Positions 32,864 to 40,613 of a DNA stretch of 64,000 bases are shown here, in pieces. The first letter of the stretch is position 1, and every line of letters begins with the position of its first letter. Source of the DNA: Streptomyces xanthochromogenes (GTDB lineage: Bacteria > Actinomycetota > Actinomycetes > Streptomycetales > Streptomycetaceae); the NCBI RefSeq assembly GCF_014650455.1, contig NZ_BMUZ01000002.1, positions 216,125 through 280,124 on the forward strand. The letters are read 5' to 3'. Both the position numbers and the translations under genes were made by a program. The notes below the pieces were generated by a model, which made no database searches, had not been told where the DNA came from, and saw nothing but the letters and a program-made list of their open reading frames with translations.

Positions 32864-34471
32864 ATGTCAACCACGCCTACCGCGTCCGGTGCCCCGGCCG
32901 CACCTCGGATACCCGAAGCCGTCCACCGTCGACGCTGGGCGATCCTCGCCGTCCTGATGCTCAGCCTCCTGATCGTCGTCCTCGACAACTCGATCCTGAA
33001 CGTCGCCGTCAAGACGATCGCGAGCCCCGCCCCCACCGGTCTCGGCGCCACCCAGAGCGAGCTGGAGTGGGCGATCAACGCCTACACCCTCGTCTTCGCC
33101 GGGCTCCTCTTCACCTCCGGCCTGCTCGGCGACCGGCTCGGCCGCAAGAAGATCCTGCTCTTCGGCATCACGGTCTTCGGCCTCGGCTCGGTGCTCGCGG
33201 CCTTCTCCAACTCCCCGGACCAGCTCATCGCCTTCCGTGCCCTGATGGGCCTGGGCGGCGCGTTCGTGATGCCGGCCACCCTCGCCGTCCTCATGAACGT
33301 CTTCGAGCGCGACGAGCAGCCCAAGGCGATCGGCATCTGGGCCGGCGGCGTGGGCCTCGCCATCGCGATCGGCCCGATCACCGGCGGCATCCTGCTCCAG
33401 CACTTCTGGTGGGGCTCGGTCTTCCTGGTCAACGTCCCGGTCGTGATCATCGCCCTGATCGCCATGGTCGTCCTCGTACCGGACTCCAAGGACCCCAATC
33501 CCGGCAAGCTCGACCCGGTCGGCGTGCTGCTGTCCGTGGTGGGCCTCGTCCTGCTCGTGTACGGCATCATCCACGGCGGCGAACTGGCGGACTTCACCGA
33601 TCCCACCGTGCTCGCCACGATCCTCGGCGGCATCGCGGTCCTGGTGGGCTTCGTCGTGTACGAGAAGCGCTGCGACCACCCCGCCATCGACATCACCTAC
33701 TTCAAGAAGCCGGCGTTCTCGGCGGCGGTCGTCGCCATCGCGCTGACCTTCTTCGCGCTGATGGGCGTGACCTTCTTCTCGGTTTTCTACATGCAGAGCG
33801 TGCGCGGCTACAGCGCCCTGCAGTCCGGGCTGCTCATCCTGCCGCTCGCCGCCGCCCAGATGATCTTCGCGCCACGGGCCCGGCTCGTCGTCGACCGGTT
33901 CGGCGCGCGGGCGGTCTGCACCGCGGGCCTGATCCTGGTGGCCGTCGGCCTCGCCGCCTTCGGCCTGTTCGACGCGAACACCCCGATCTGGGTCATGGAG
34001 GTCGTCTTCTTCGTCCAGGGCACCGGAATGGCCCACATCATGCCGCCCGTCACCGTCTCGATCATGCAGTCCCTGCCGCGTGAGAAGGCCGGTTCGGGCT
34101 CGGCCGTCAACAACACCTTCCGCCAGGTCGGCGGCGCGCTCGGCGTCGCGGTGCTCGGCTCGCTGCTCTCCACCGTCTACCGCGGCGACATCGAGGGCCA
34201 CCTCGACGCGGTCCCCGAAGGGGCGCGCAAGGCGGCGGGCGAATCCATCGAGGCGACCCTCGGCATCGCCGAGCGGATGGGACCGGCGGGCAAGGTCCTG
34301 ATCGGCCCGGCCGACGACGCGTTCATCCACGCCATGCACGTCACCGCGCTCGCCTCGTCCGGCGTGGCGCTGCTCGGCGCGCTCGTCGTCGCCCTGTTCC
34401 TGCCCGGGAAGCCGCCCGCGGACCGGACGCCCACGGCACAGGACCGGCCCGCGGAGGCCGCCCGCAAGTAG
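32864..34471 (+). CDS. DHA2-family (EmrB/QacA-type) drug efflux transporter
   Basis: A 535-residue 14-helix drug:proton antiporter. [18 protein letters not shown] is the DHA2 motif D1 (Asp in helix 1), [14 protein letters not shown] is motif [20 protein letters not shown] is motif B and [23 protein letters not shown] is motif C with its antiporter Gly/Pro pattern. The last periplasmic loop (about 425-480, [19 protein letters not shown]) is long, as in QacA/LfrA-type pumps. It is followed 53 bp later by the TetR gene. Together with the 19-bp palindrome this forms a classic drug-inducible repressor/pump pair. Confidence 0.93.
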   Translation: MSTTPTASGAPAAPRIPEAVHRRRWAILAVLMLSLLIVVLDNSILNVAVKTIASPAPTGLGATQSELEWAINAYTLVFAGLLFTSGLLGDRLGRKKILLFGITVFGLGSVLAAFSNSPDQLIAFRALMGLGGAFVMPATLAVLMNVFERDEQPKAIGIWAGGVGLAIAIGPITGGILLQHFWWGSVFLVNVPVVIIALIAMVVLVPDSKDPNPGKLDPVGVLLSVVGLVLLVYGIIHGGELADFTDPTVLATILGGIAVLVGFVVYEKRCDHPAIDITYFKKPAFSAAVVAIALTFFALMGVTFFSVFYMQSVRGYSALQSGLLILPLAAAQMIFAPRARLVVDRFGARAVCTAGLILVAVGLAAFGLFDANTPIWVMEVVFFVQGTGMAHIMPPVTVSIMQSLPREKAGSGSAVNNTFRQVGGALGVAVLGSLLSTVYRGDIEGHLDAVPEGARKAAGESIEATLGIAERMGPAGKVLIGPADDAFIHAMHVTALASSGVALLGALVVALFLPGKPPADRTPTAQDRPAEAARK

Positions 34472-34523
34472 CGCGGTGGGCTTCGGGACAATCAGCGGGT
34501 CGGTCGACGGAAGCGGAGCGGGT

Positions 34524-35144
34524 GTGACCCTGATGGACAAGCGGCGGGACAACGGCGAACCACGGCGCGGGCGGCCCCGCTCCGAGGCCGTGGAACGGCA
34601 GATCCTGGAAGCCGTGATCAAGCTGCTGGAGGAAGGCGTGTCGCTCGCCGACCTCTCCATCGAACGCGTCGCCCGCACCGCGGGCGTCGGCAAGGCCACC
34701 ATCTACCGGCGCTGGTCCGGCAAGGAGGAGCTCTTCGTCGAGGTCGTCCAGTCCATGGAGTCGCCCGCCGAGCCGCTGCCCGGCCAGTCCCTGCGGGGCG
34801 ACCTGATCGCCATGGTGGAGGACGTGCGCCGGCGCGGAGCCGCCAAGCGGTCCTCCGCGCTGCTGCACAACGTCTTCGCGCAGATGCAGAGTTATCCCAA
34901 GCTCTGGTGCAAGTACCACAGCACGGTGATCGACCCCCGCCGTGAGCTCTTCGACGAAGTGCTGCGGCGGGGGATCGCCACCGGTGAACTCCGCGCCGGG
35001 CTCGATCTCGACATGGCGGGCGACCTCTTCGTCGCCCCCATGCTGGTCCGCACGATGATGCGGCCCGACACCGAACTGCCCGGCCCCGACTTCGCCGCAC
35101 GCATCGTGGACGCCGTACTCGAAGGGCTCCGCCCGGCCCGCTGA
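34524..35144 (+). CDS. TetR/AcrR-family regulator of the DHA2 pump
   Basis: A 206-residue TetR protein. The helix-turn-helix region is RQILEAVIKLLEEGVSLADLSIERVARTAGVGKATIYRRW (landmarks VARTAGVGKATIYRRW, about residues 46-61), preceded by a basic RRGRPRSEA arm. The ligand-binding half is helical, with YPKLWCKYHSTVIDPRRELFDEVLRRGIATGELR. I chose GTG 34524 because GGAG lies 5 nt upstream; GTG 34476 would add 16 residues and ATG 34533 would remove three. Its likely operator is the perfect palindrome at 32821, upstream of the pump gene, so it probably controls the whole pair. Confidence 0.88.
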   Translation: MTLMDKRRDNGEPRRGRPRSEAVERQILEAVIKLLEEGVSLADLSIERVARTAGVGKATIYRRWSGKEELFVEVVQSMESPAEPLPGQSLRGDLIAMVEDVRRRGAAKRSSALLHNVFAQMQSYPKLWCKYHSTVIDPRRELFDEVLRRGIATGELRAGLDLDMAGDLFVAPMLVRTMMRPDTELPGPDFAARIVDAVLEGLRPAR

Positions 35145-35328
35145 ATATGCGCATTTCGTTACAGGCCGCCCGCACGGCCGCAGTCCTGGAACCCGTCACC
35201 GCGCCCGGTCGTCCTGCTGGCCGTAGGGAATGTCGTACGAGAGGTACGGCGGCAGGGAAACGCACTCGTTTTCGCCTAGGGTCGAACACGCGGACACGAT
35301 GTGCGGAAACAGCAGTGAGGACAGCGGT

Positions 35329-36351
35329 ATGGCGCGGGCGTACATGACGGAGACGGGCGACGGCAGCGCGGAGGGCGAGCGCACCGGGTCCCGGTTCCGG
35401 CGCCAGTTGGACCGCTGGCGGGGCGACCGCGGCATCTGGCGCCGCGGCCTGGTACTCGCGGGGCTCTCCGTACTGATCGCCCTGGTGATGCTGGTGCACG
35501 GCCGCATCCCCAACTCGATCGGCAACCTCGGCTCGCTCTCCGAGACCTTCCTGCCCTGGCTCGGCGTGTTCCTGCCGGTGCTGCTCGGCCTCGCGCTGTG
35601 GCGCCGCTCGGCGAGCGCGCTCGTCGCGCTGCTGCTGCCGGTGATCGTCTGGTTCAACGTGTTCGGCGGGCTGCTCACCGACAAGCAGGGCTCGGGCGGC
35701 AACCTGGTGGTGGCCACCCACAACGTCAACGCCCAGAACCCCGACCCGAACGGCACCGCCCGCCAGGTCGCGTCCTCCGGGGCGCAGGTGCTGGCGCTGG
35801 AGGAGATCCCGAGCGACGAGGTCGACACGTACAAGAGGGCGCTCGCCGACCTCTACCCGTACCACTCGGTGCAGGGCACGGTCGGCCTGTGGTCCAAGTA
35901 CCCGCTCAGCGACAGCCGGCCCGTCGACATCAACATGGGCTGGACGCGCGCGATGCGCTCCACGGTGAAGACCCCGACCGGCGACATCGCGGTGTACGTC
36001 GCCCACATGCCCTCGGTGCGGGTCAAGCTGAACGCCGGGTTCACCGCCAACCAGCGGGACAACAGCGCCTACTTGCTGGGCGAGGCGATCTCGGCCGAGC
36101 CGAACAAGAAGGTGGTCCTGCTCGGTGACCTCAACGGCACGATGAACGACCGCTCCCTGAACAACGTCACCGCCCAGATGCGCTCCACCCAGGGCGCGGC
36201 GGGCAGCGGATTCGGCTTCAGCTGGCCGGCCTCGTTCCCGATGGCCCGCATCGACCAGATCATGGTCAAGGGCATCGAGCCCAAGTCGTCGTGGACGCTG
36301 CCGAAGACGGAGAGCGACCACCTGCCGATCGCGGCCCGGCTCCAGGTCTGA
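35329..36351 (+). CDS. VanJ-like membrane endonuclease/exonuclease/phosphatase-fold protein
   Basis: A 340-residue protein with three N-terminal membrane segments (about 40-58, 74-92, 96-116) followed by an exported EEP domain. EEP motifs in order: THNVNAQNP (metal Asn), LALEEIPSDEVD (catalytic Glu), VAHMPS, LLGDLNGTMND (Asp/Asn pair), and TESDHLPIAARL (catalytic Asp-His). This topology is that of VanJ/StaP, which confer teicoplanin-type resistance in Streptomyces, probably by acting on an undecaprenyl-linked phosphate. The match is by topology, so other membrane phosphodiesterases fit too. ATG 35329 has GAGGA 7 nt upstream. It converges on nadE with a perfect terminator between. Confidence 0.8.
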   Translation: MARAYMTETGDGSAEGERTGSRFRRQLDRWRGDRGIWRRGLVLAGLSVLIALVMLVHGRIPNSIGNLGSLSETFLPWLGVFLPVLLGLALWRRSASALVALLLPVIVWFNVFGGLLTDKQGSGGNLVVATHNVNAQNPDPNGTARQVASSGAQVLALEEIPSDEVDTYKRALADLYPYHSVQGTVGLWSKYPLSDSRPVDINMGWTRAMRSTVKTPTGDIAVYVAHMPSVRVKLNAGFTANQRDNSAYLLGEAISAEPNKKVVLLGDLNGTMNDRSLNNVTAQMRSTQGAAGSGFGFSWPASFPMARIDQIMVKGIEPKSSWTLPKTESDHLPIAARLQV

Positions 36352-36372
36352 GGCACGGGTCCGGGTCCGGGC

Positions 36373-36410
36373 CGGGGCGTCCCTCGGGGGCGCCCCCGAG
36401 GGACGCCCCG
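36373..36410. terminator. Perfect 38-nt palindromic bidirectional terminator
   Basis: CGGGGCGTCCCTCGGGGG (36373-36390) pairs perfectly with its inverse at 36393-36410 across a 2-nt gap. It lies between the convergent VanJ-like and nadE genes, 21 bp from one stop and 4 bp from the other. Confidence 0.92.
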
Positions 36411-36414
36411 GTGC

Positions 36415-38166
36415 TCAGAGCGACTCGCGCCAGTGGTTGGTGATCGGCAGCCTCCGGTCCTTGCCGAACCCCTTCGCGGAGATCTTCGTGCCCGGCGGGT
36501 ACTGGCGCCGCTTGTACTCGGCCGTGTCCACCATCCGCAGCGTCCTCGCCACCAGCTCCGGGTCGTACCCGGCGGCCACGATCGCGTCGGCGCCCTGGTC
36601 GCGGTCGACGTACATCGACAGGATCGCGTCCAGGACCGGGTAGTCGGGCAGCGAGTCCGTGTCGACCTGGCCGGGGCTGAGCTCGGCGCTCGGCGGCTTG
36701 GAGATGGAGTTCTCCGGGATCGGCGGGGTCTGGCCGCGCTCGGCCGCGGCACGGTTGCGCCACTTGGCGAGCCGGAACACCGCCGTCTTGTAGACGTCCT
36801 TGATCGGACCGTACGCGCCCACCGAGTCGCCGTACAGCGTCGAATAGCCCACCGCCAGCTCGGACTTGTTGCCCGGGGCGAGCACGAGATGGCCCTCCTG
36901 GTTGGACAGCGCCATCAGGAGGGTGCCGCGCAGCCGCGACTGGAGGTTCTCCTCGGCGAGCCCGGTCAGGGCGAGCGAGCCCATGTACGCGTCGAACATC
37001 GGCCCGATCGGTACGGTGCGGAAGCTGAGCCCGGTGCGCCGCGCGAGCTCGGCCGCGTCGGTCCTGGAGTGGTCCGAGGAGTACTTCGACGGCATGGACA
37101 CGCCGTGGACGTTGGCCGCGCCCAGCGCGTCGCAGGCGATCGCGGCGACCAGCGCCGAGTCGATGCCGCCGGACAGGCCGATCACCGCCGACCGGAACCC
37201 GTTCTTCGCCAGGTACGCCCGCAGACCCACCACCAGCGCCGAGTAGACCTCCTCGTCGTCGTCGAGGCGCTCGGCGTAACCGCCGGTCAGTTCCGGCTCG
37301 TACGCCGCGAGGGGCTCATCGGAGACGACGACGTGGTCGATGCGCAGGCCGTCGTCCACCACGCCGGACGGGACCGGCCCCGCGGCCGGGAGTTCGAGAT
37401 CGAGGATCACGCTGCCCTCGCTGAACTGCGGTGCCCGCGCCACGACTTCGCCGTCCGCGTCCACGACGATCGAGTCGCCGTCGAAGACCAGCTCGTCCTG
37501 GCCGCCGATGGTCGCGACATAGGCCAGGGTGCAGCCCGCCTCCTGGGCCCGCTTGCGGACCAGGTCGAGCCGGGAGTCGTCCTTGTTCTGCTCGTACGGC
37601 GAGGCGTTGATCGAGACGAGCAGCCCGGCCCCGGCCGACCGGGTGGCCGGCACCCGGCCGCCGTCCTGCCACAGGTCCTCGCAGATGGCGAGGGCCACGT
37701 CGATGCCGCGCACCCGCAGCACCGGCAGCGTGTCGCCCGGCACGAAGTAGCGGAACTCGTCGAAGACGCCGTAGTTGGGGAGGTGGTGCTTGGCGAAGGC
37801 CAGCACGACCCGGCCGCCGTGCAGCACCGCCGCCGCGTTCTGCGGGGCGCCCGCGGGCTGGCCGAGCCGGGGGACCGCGACGGGCGAGCGGTCCAGATAG
37901 CCGACGACCACGGGGATCTCCCCGAACCCCTCCGCGTCGAGGCGCCCGGCGAGGGCGGTCAGTGCCCGGCGGGAGGCCTCCACGAAGGACGACCTGAGGG
38001 CGAGGTCCTCGACGGGATAGCCGGTCAGCATCATCTCGGGGAACGCGACGAGGTGCGCCCCCTGCTCGGCGCAGTGCCGTGTCCAGTGCACGATCGCCTC
38101 GGTGTTGCCGGGAACGTCCCCGACGGTCGAGTCGATCTGATTCAGGGCGAGACGTAGTTGAGGCAC
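36415..38166 (-). CDS. nadE: Glutamine-dependent NAD+ synthetase
   Basis: A 583-residue enzyme making NAD+ from deamido-NAD+, ATP and glutamine. The N-terminal nitrilase-like glutaminase (1-270) shows catalytic Glu in VAFPEMMLTGYP, Lys in FAKHHLPNYGVFDE, and Cys in ALAICEDLWQDGG. The C-terminal synthetase (about 310-583) has the PP-loop GLSGGIDSAL, MPSKYSSDHS, RLRGTLLMALSNQEGHLVLAPGNKSE (landmark GNKSE) and YSTLYGDSVGAYGPIKDVYKT. Length fits the glutamine-dependent form used by actinobacteria. Start GTG 38166 gives VPQLRLALNQIDSTVGD; it has no strong ribosome binding site. Confidence 0.95.
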   Translation of the reverse strand: MPQLRLALNQIDSTVGDVPGNTEAIVHWTRHCAEQGAHLVAFPEMMLTGYPVEDLALRSSFVEASRRALTALAGRLDAEGFGEIPVVVGYLDRSPVAVPRLGQPAGAPQNAAAVLHGGRVVLAFAKHHLPNYGVFDEFRYFVPGDTLPVLRVRGIDVALAICEDLWQDGGRVPATRSAGAGLLVSINASPYEQNKDDSRLDLVRKRAQEAGCTLAYVATIGGQDELVFDGDSIVVDADGEVVARAPQFSEGSVILDLELPAAGPVPSGVVDDGLRIDHVVVSDEPLAAYEPELTGGYAERLDDDEEVYSALVVGLRAYLAKNGFRSAVIGLSGGIDSALVAAIACDALGAANVHGVSMPSKYSSDHSRTDAAELARRTGLSFRTVPIGPMFDAYMGSLALTGLAEENLQSRLRGTLLMALSNQEGHLVLAPGNKSELAVGYSTLYGDSVGAYGPIKDVYKTAVFRLAKWRNRAAAERGQTPPIPENSISKPPSAELSPGQVDTDSLPDYPVLDAILSMYVDRDQGADAIVAAGYDPELVARTLRMVDTAEYKRRQYPPGTKISAKGFGKDRRLPITNHWRESL

Positions 38167-38418
38167 GCGGCCCAGTTTAATCGTCAGAGCGACGCGATGG
38201 GGGTGGAGCAGGGTGCGCGGCGTGCGGTGGCCGGGGTGCGTCTGCCTTCGACCGACCCGGCCCCGACCGGATCGGACCGGATCGCGAGGTGGCGCGTTTC
38301 TTACGGATTCGGGGCCGCCCGACATGCGGATGCGGGGCCGGCCGACGTGCGGGACCGGGCCGTCGAACCGATCATGGGCGCACTACGACGACGGACGCCT
38401 GCGACCCGTCCGATCGCC

Positions 38419-38715
38419 TGTCTCCTCATGTTCGTCGCGGTGGCCCGGCTGCGCAGGACCCGGCCGGAGGTCGAGCGCGGCTTCCGGGTGCCGGCCGTCG
38501 CGTGGGTCGCGGGCAGCGGATTCGTGGCGTCGGTGGCCGCGCTGTGCATCGGATTCGTGCCGCCGGACCAGTTCGGCAACCAGCCGCTCTGGCGGTACCT
38601 CCTCATCGGCGGCGGCCTGCTCGTCCTCGGGCTCCTCGCCCCGATCGCCTTCCTGACGTTCCGCAAGCCCAGCTGGGTGCATCCGGACCACGAGCAGCCC
38701 CTGCCACCCTCGTAG
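38419..38715 (+). pseudogene. C-terminal remnant of an APC amino-acid permease
   Basis: About 95 codons from roughly 38422 to the stop at 38715 look like the C-terminal part of an amino-acid permease: LLMFVAVARLRRTRPEVERGF, the cytosolic RVPAVAWVAGSG, IGFVPPDQFG, a last membrane helix and FLTFRKPSWVHP. The codons upstream (38158-38418) are in the same frame but encode Arg/Pro-rich sequence without membrane segments and overlap the nadE start, so the first 350 or so residues of the permease are missing. No start codon with a ribosome binding site fits. I infer a deletion remnant; a short expressed protein is less likely. Confidence 0.65.
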
Positions 38716-38728
38716 CATTGGTCCCACT

Positions 38729-39409
38729 ATGTCCCACAGTGGTGTGCGAACCCGGCCCGTCGCCGTCCTGCTCGCGCTCGGCGCGCTGGCCTACACGGCC
38801 TGGGTGCTCGAAGTCGTCCTCCAGACCGGCCTCGACCCGATCCAGGCGTACGTGAGCGAACTCGCCGCCGCCGACCAGCCGCTCGGCGGCCTCTTCCGCG
38901 CGACCGACCTGACGGCGGGGCTGCTCGTGCTCGGCGCGGCTATCTGCGCGCTGGTGCGCTGCGACCGGCGCCGCTGGTCGCTCGCCGGATGGTCCGGGCT
39001 CGCGCTGTTCGGCGGGGCCACCGCCCTGGACTCGCGGCTCCCGCTGAGCTGCGCCCCCACCGCCGACCCGGTGTGCGCGGCCCGCGAGACGGCGGGCCTG
39101 GTTCCGGCGACGCACACCGCGCACGCGGTGAGCAGCGGCCTCGCGATGACGGGGGCGCTCGTCGGGGTCGTCGCCCTGACCGTGGCGGCCCGCCGCTACG
39201 GTTGGTGGCCCCTGCTCGGGGCACGGGTCGGCCCGGCCCTCCTGGTCCTCGAACTGGCCGCCACCGTATGGACGTTGGCCTCCGTCGCCGCCTTCCAGGC
39301 GGGCCGGGGGACCTGGGCCCTGGGCGCGGGCCAGCGCCTCCAGGTGCTGCTCGTGGCGGTCTGGCTGGGGGTGCTCGCGTGGAGCGTGGCACGGGAGGAG
39401 CGGGAGTGA
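38729..39409 (+). CDS. DUF998-family membrane protein
   Basis: A 226-residue membrane protein with six predicted helices, beginning AVLLALGALAYTAWVLEVVL. DPIQAYVSELAAADQPLGGLFRATDL is the DUF998 landmark (SEL and the following loop), and the external loop has RLPLSCAPTADPVCAARETAGLV with two Cys that may be disulphide-linked. LQVLLVAVWLGVLAW forms the last helix. The function of DUF998 proteins is unknown. Its TGA stop overlaps the GTG start of the hydrolase by 4 nt, so the two are translationally coupled. TAGCAT lies 10 nt before ATG 38729, suggesting a very short leader. Confidence 0.8.
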   Translation: MSHSGVRTRPVAVLLALGALAYTAWVLEVVLQTGLDPIQAYVSELAAADQPLGGLFRATDLTAGLLVLGAAICALVRCDRRRWSLAGWSGLALFGGATALDSRLPLSCAPTADPVCAARETAGLVPATHTAHAVSSGLAMTGALVGVVALTVAARRYGWWPLLGARVGPALLVLELAATVWTLASVAAFQAGRGTWALGAGQRLQVLLVAVWLGVLAWSVAREERE

Positions 39410-40242
39410 CGGGGGAGTTCGTGAAGCTGGGCGGGGTGGCCCACTACGTGGTGGTGGAGGGATCGGGCCCGGTGGTGGTGCTCAGCGCGGGCCTCGGCAT
39501 GAGCTGGTTCGACTGGGACCCGGTGGTGCCGCTCCTGTCCGCGCACCGCACGGTCGTACGCTTCGACCGGCCCGGGCACGGCAGGTCCGGGCCCGCCGCG
39601 GTGCCGCCGAGCGCCGCGGGGGAGGCGGGCCGGATCGCGGCTCTCCTCGACGCGCTGGGTCTCACCGGTCCGGCCACGGTGGCCGGCCACTCCATCGCGG
39701 GGTTCCACGCGGAGGCCTTCGCGCGGCTGTACCCCGCCCGTACGGCGGGACTCGTCCTGGTCGACTCCAGCGTCGAGGAGCGCGCGCGCCCGCCGGCCGC
39801 CCCGGCACTGCGGCTCGCCCTCGCGCGGGCGGTCGCGGCGGGGCTGTGCCGCGCGGGAGTGCCGGCCGCGCTCGGCCCCGCACTGCGCCGGGCCACCGTC
39901 CGCGTGTCCCGCACGGGGGGCGGTGATCCGGCTCCGCGGGAGCTGGTGCGGGGGTGCTACCGCACGTCCCGGGTGCTGCGGGGGATGGTCCTGGAGAACG
40001 CCACGTACGGCTCGGTGGCGGCGGAACTCCTGGACCTGCGGCGCCGGTTGCCCCTGCCGTCCGTACCCGTGACGGTGGTGGCGGGCGGTGCGGGCGGCCC
40101 CGTCTGGACCGCCCGTCAGCGCGCCCTCGCGTCGGCGCTGGACGCGACCTTCCAACTGGCCGATGGGGCGGGGCACTTGGTGATGCTGGATGCGCCGGGA
40201 TTGGTGGCGGGGGCGATCTTCCCCACCCCGCCCCTTCCCTAG
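39406..40242 (+). CDS. Alpha/beta hydrolase
   Basis: A 278-residue alpha/beta hydrolase. Strand and turn VVVLSAGLGMSWFDWDPVVP gives the oxyanion region, RFDRPGHGRSGP the following loop, and GHSIAGFHAEAFA the nucleophile elbow (G-H-S-I-A). The catalytic Asp is probably in VLVDSSVEERARPP or a later loop and the His in GAGHLVMLD. GGGAGGAG precedes GTG 39406, which overlaps the DUF998 stop. The last residues (IFPTPPLP) and the TAG stop are encoded by a dispersed repeat also present at 8.16 kb, so the native C terminus may have been slightly different. Substrate unknown. Confidence 0.85.
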   Translation: MTGEFVKLGGVAHYVVVEGSGPVVVLSAGLGMSWFDWDPVVPLLSAHRTVVRFDRPGHGRSGPAAVPPSAAGEAGRIAALLDALGLTGPATVAGHSIAGFHAEAFARLYPARTAGLVLVDSSVEERARPPAAPALRLALARAVAAGLCRAGVPAALGPALRRATVRVSRTGGGDPAPRELVRGCYRTSRVLRGMVLENATYGSVAAELLDLRRRLPLPSVPVTVVAGGAGGPVWTARQRALASALDATFQLADGAGHLVMLDAPGLVAGAIFPTPPLP

Positions 40243-40545
40243 ACCCTCCGGGGGAAGTTCATCGCCCGCGGACCGCGGGGGCCGTTCGCGCAGTTCCTCG
40301 CGCCCCTGGCGGTGCTGGTGGTGGCCGGGGGTGTGGGCTTGCCGGGGTCGTCCGGGGGAGGGTTCGTTGCCTGCGGACCGCGGGGGCCGTGCGCGCAGTT
40401 CCTCGCGCCCCTGGCGGTGCTGGTGGTGGCCGGGGGTGTGGGCTTGCCGGGGTCGTCCGGGGGAGGGTTCGTTGCCTGCGGACCGCGGGGGCCGTTCGCG
40501 CAGTTCCCCGCGCCCCTGGCGGTGCTGGTGGTGGCCCGGGGCGGG
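40229..40545 (+). repeat. Three 105-bp tandem units plus dispersed element
   Basis: 40229-40256 carries CCGCCCCTTCCCTAGACC, also seen at 8.16 kb. From about 40258 a unit containing GCGGACCGCGGGGGCC, then GCGCAGTTCCTCGCGCCCC and TGGCGGTGCTGGTGGTGGCC repeats three times; the GCGCAGTTCC core begins at 40288, 40393 and 40498, a constant 105-bp period. The core is the inverse of the element at 19.75-20.02 kb. No gene is present in the stretch between 40242 and 40614. Confidence 0.85.
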
Positions 40546-40613
40546 GGAAAAGCAAACCGCCCCGCCCCCCGGCCGGTACATGGCCGAGGGGCGGGGCGGA
40601 ACCCCGGAAGGGG

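Noticed and set aside
26335..35144. Secondary-metabolite biosynthetic cluster
   Set aside because: A SARP regulator, an ABC exporter and a DHA2 pump with TetR are present, but no PKS, NRPS, terpene or other core enzyme; panB is primary metabolism.
38158..38418. N-terminal half of a 185-codon gene including the permease tail
   Set aside because: It overlaps the nadE start, has no membrane segments, and does not resemble the missing permease part; only the tail is kept as a remnant.
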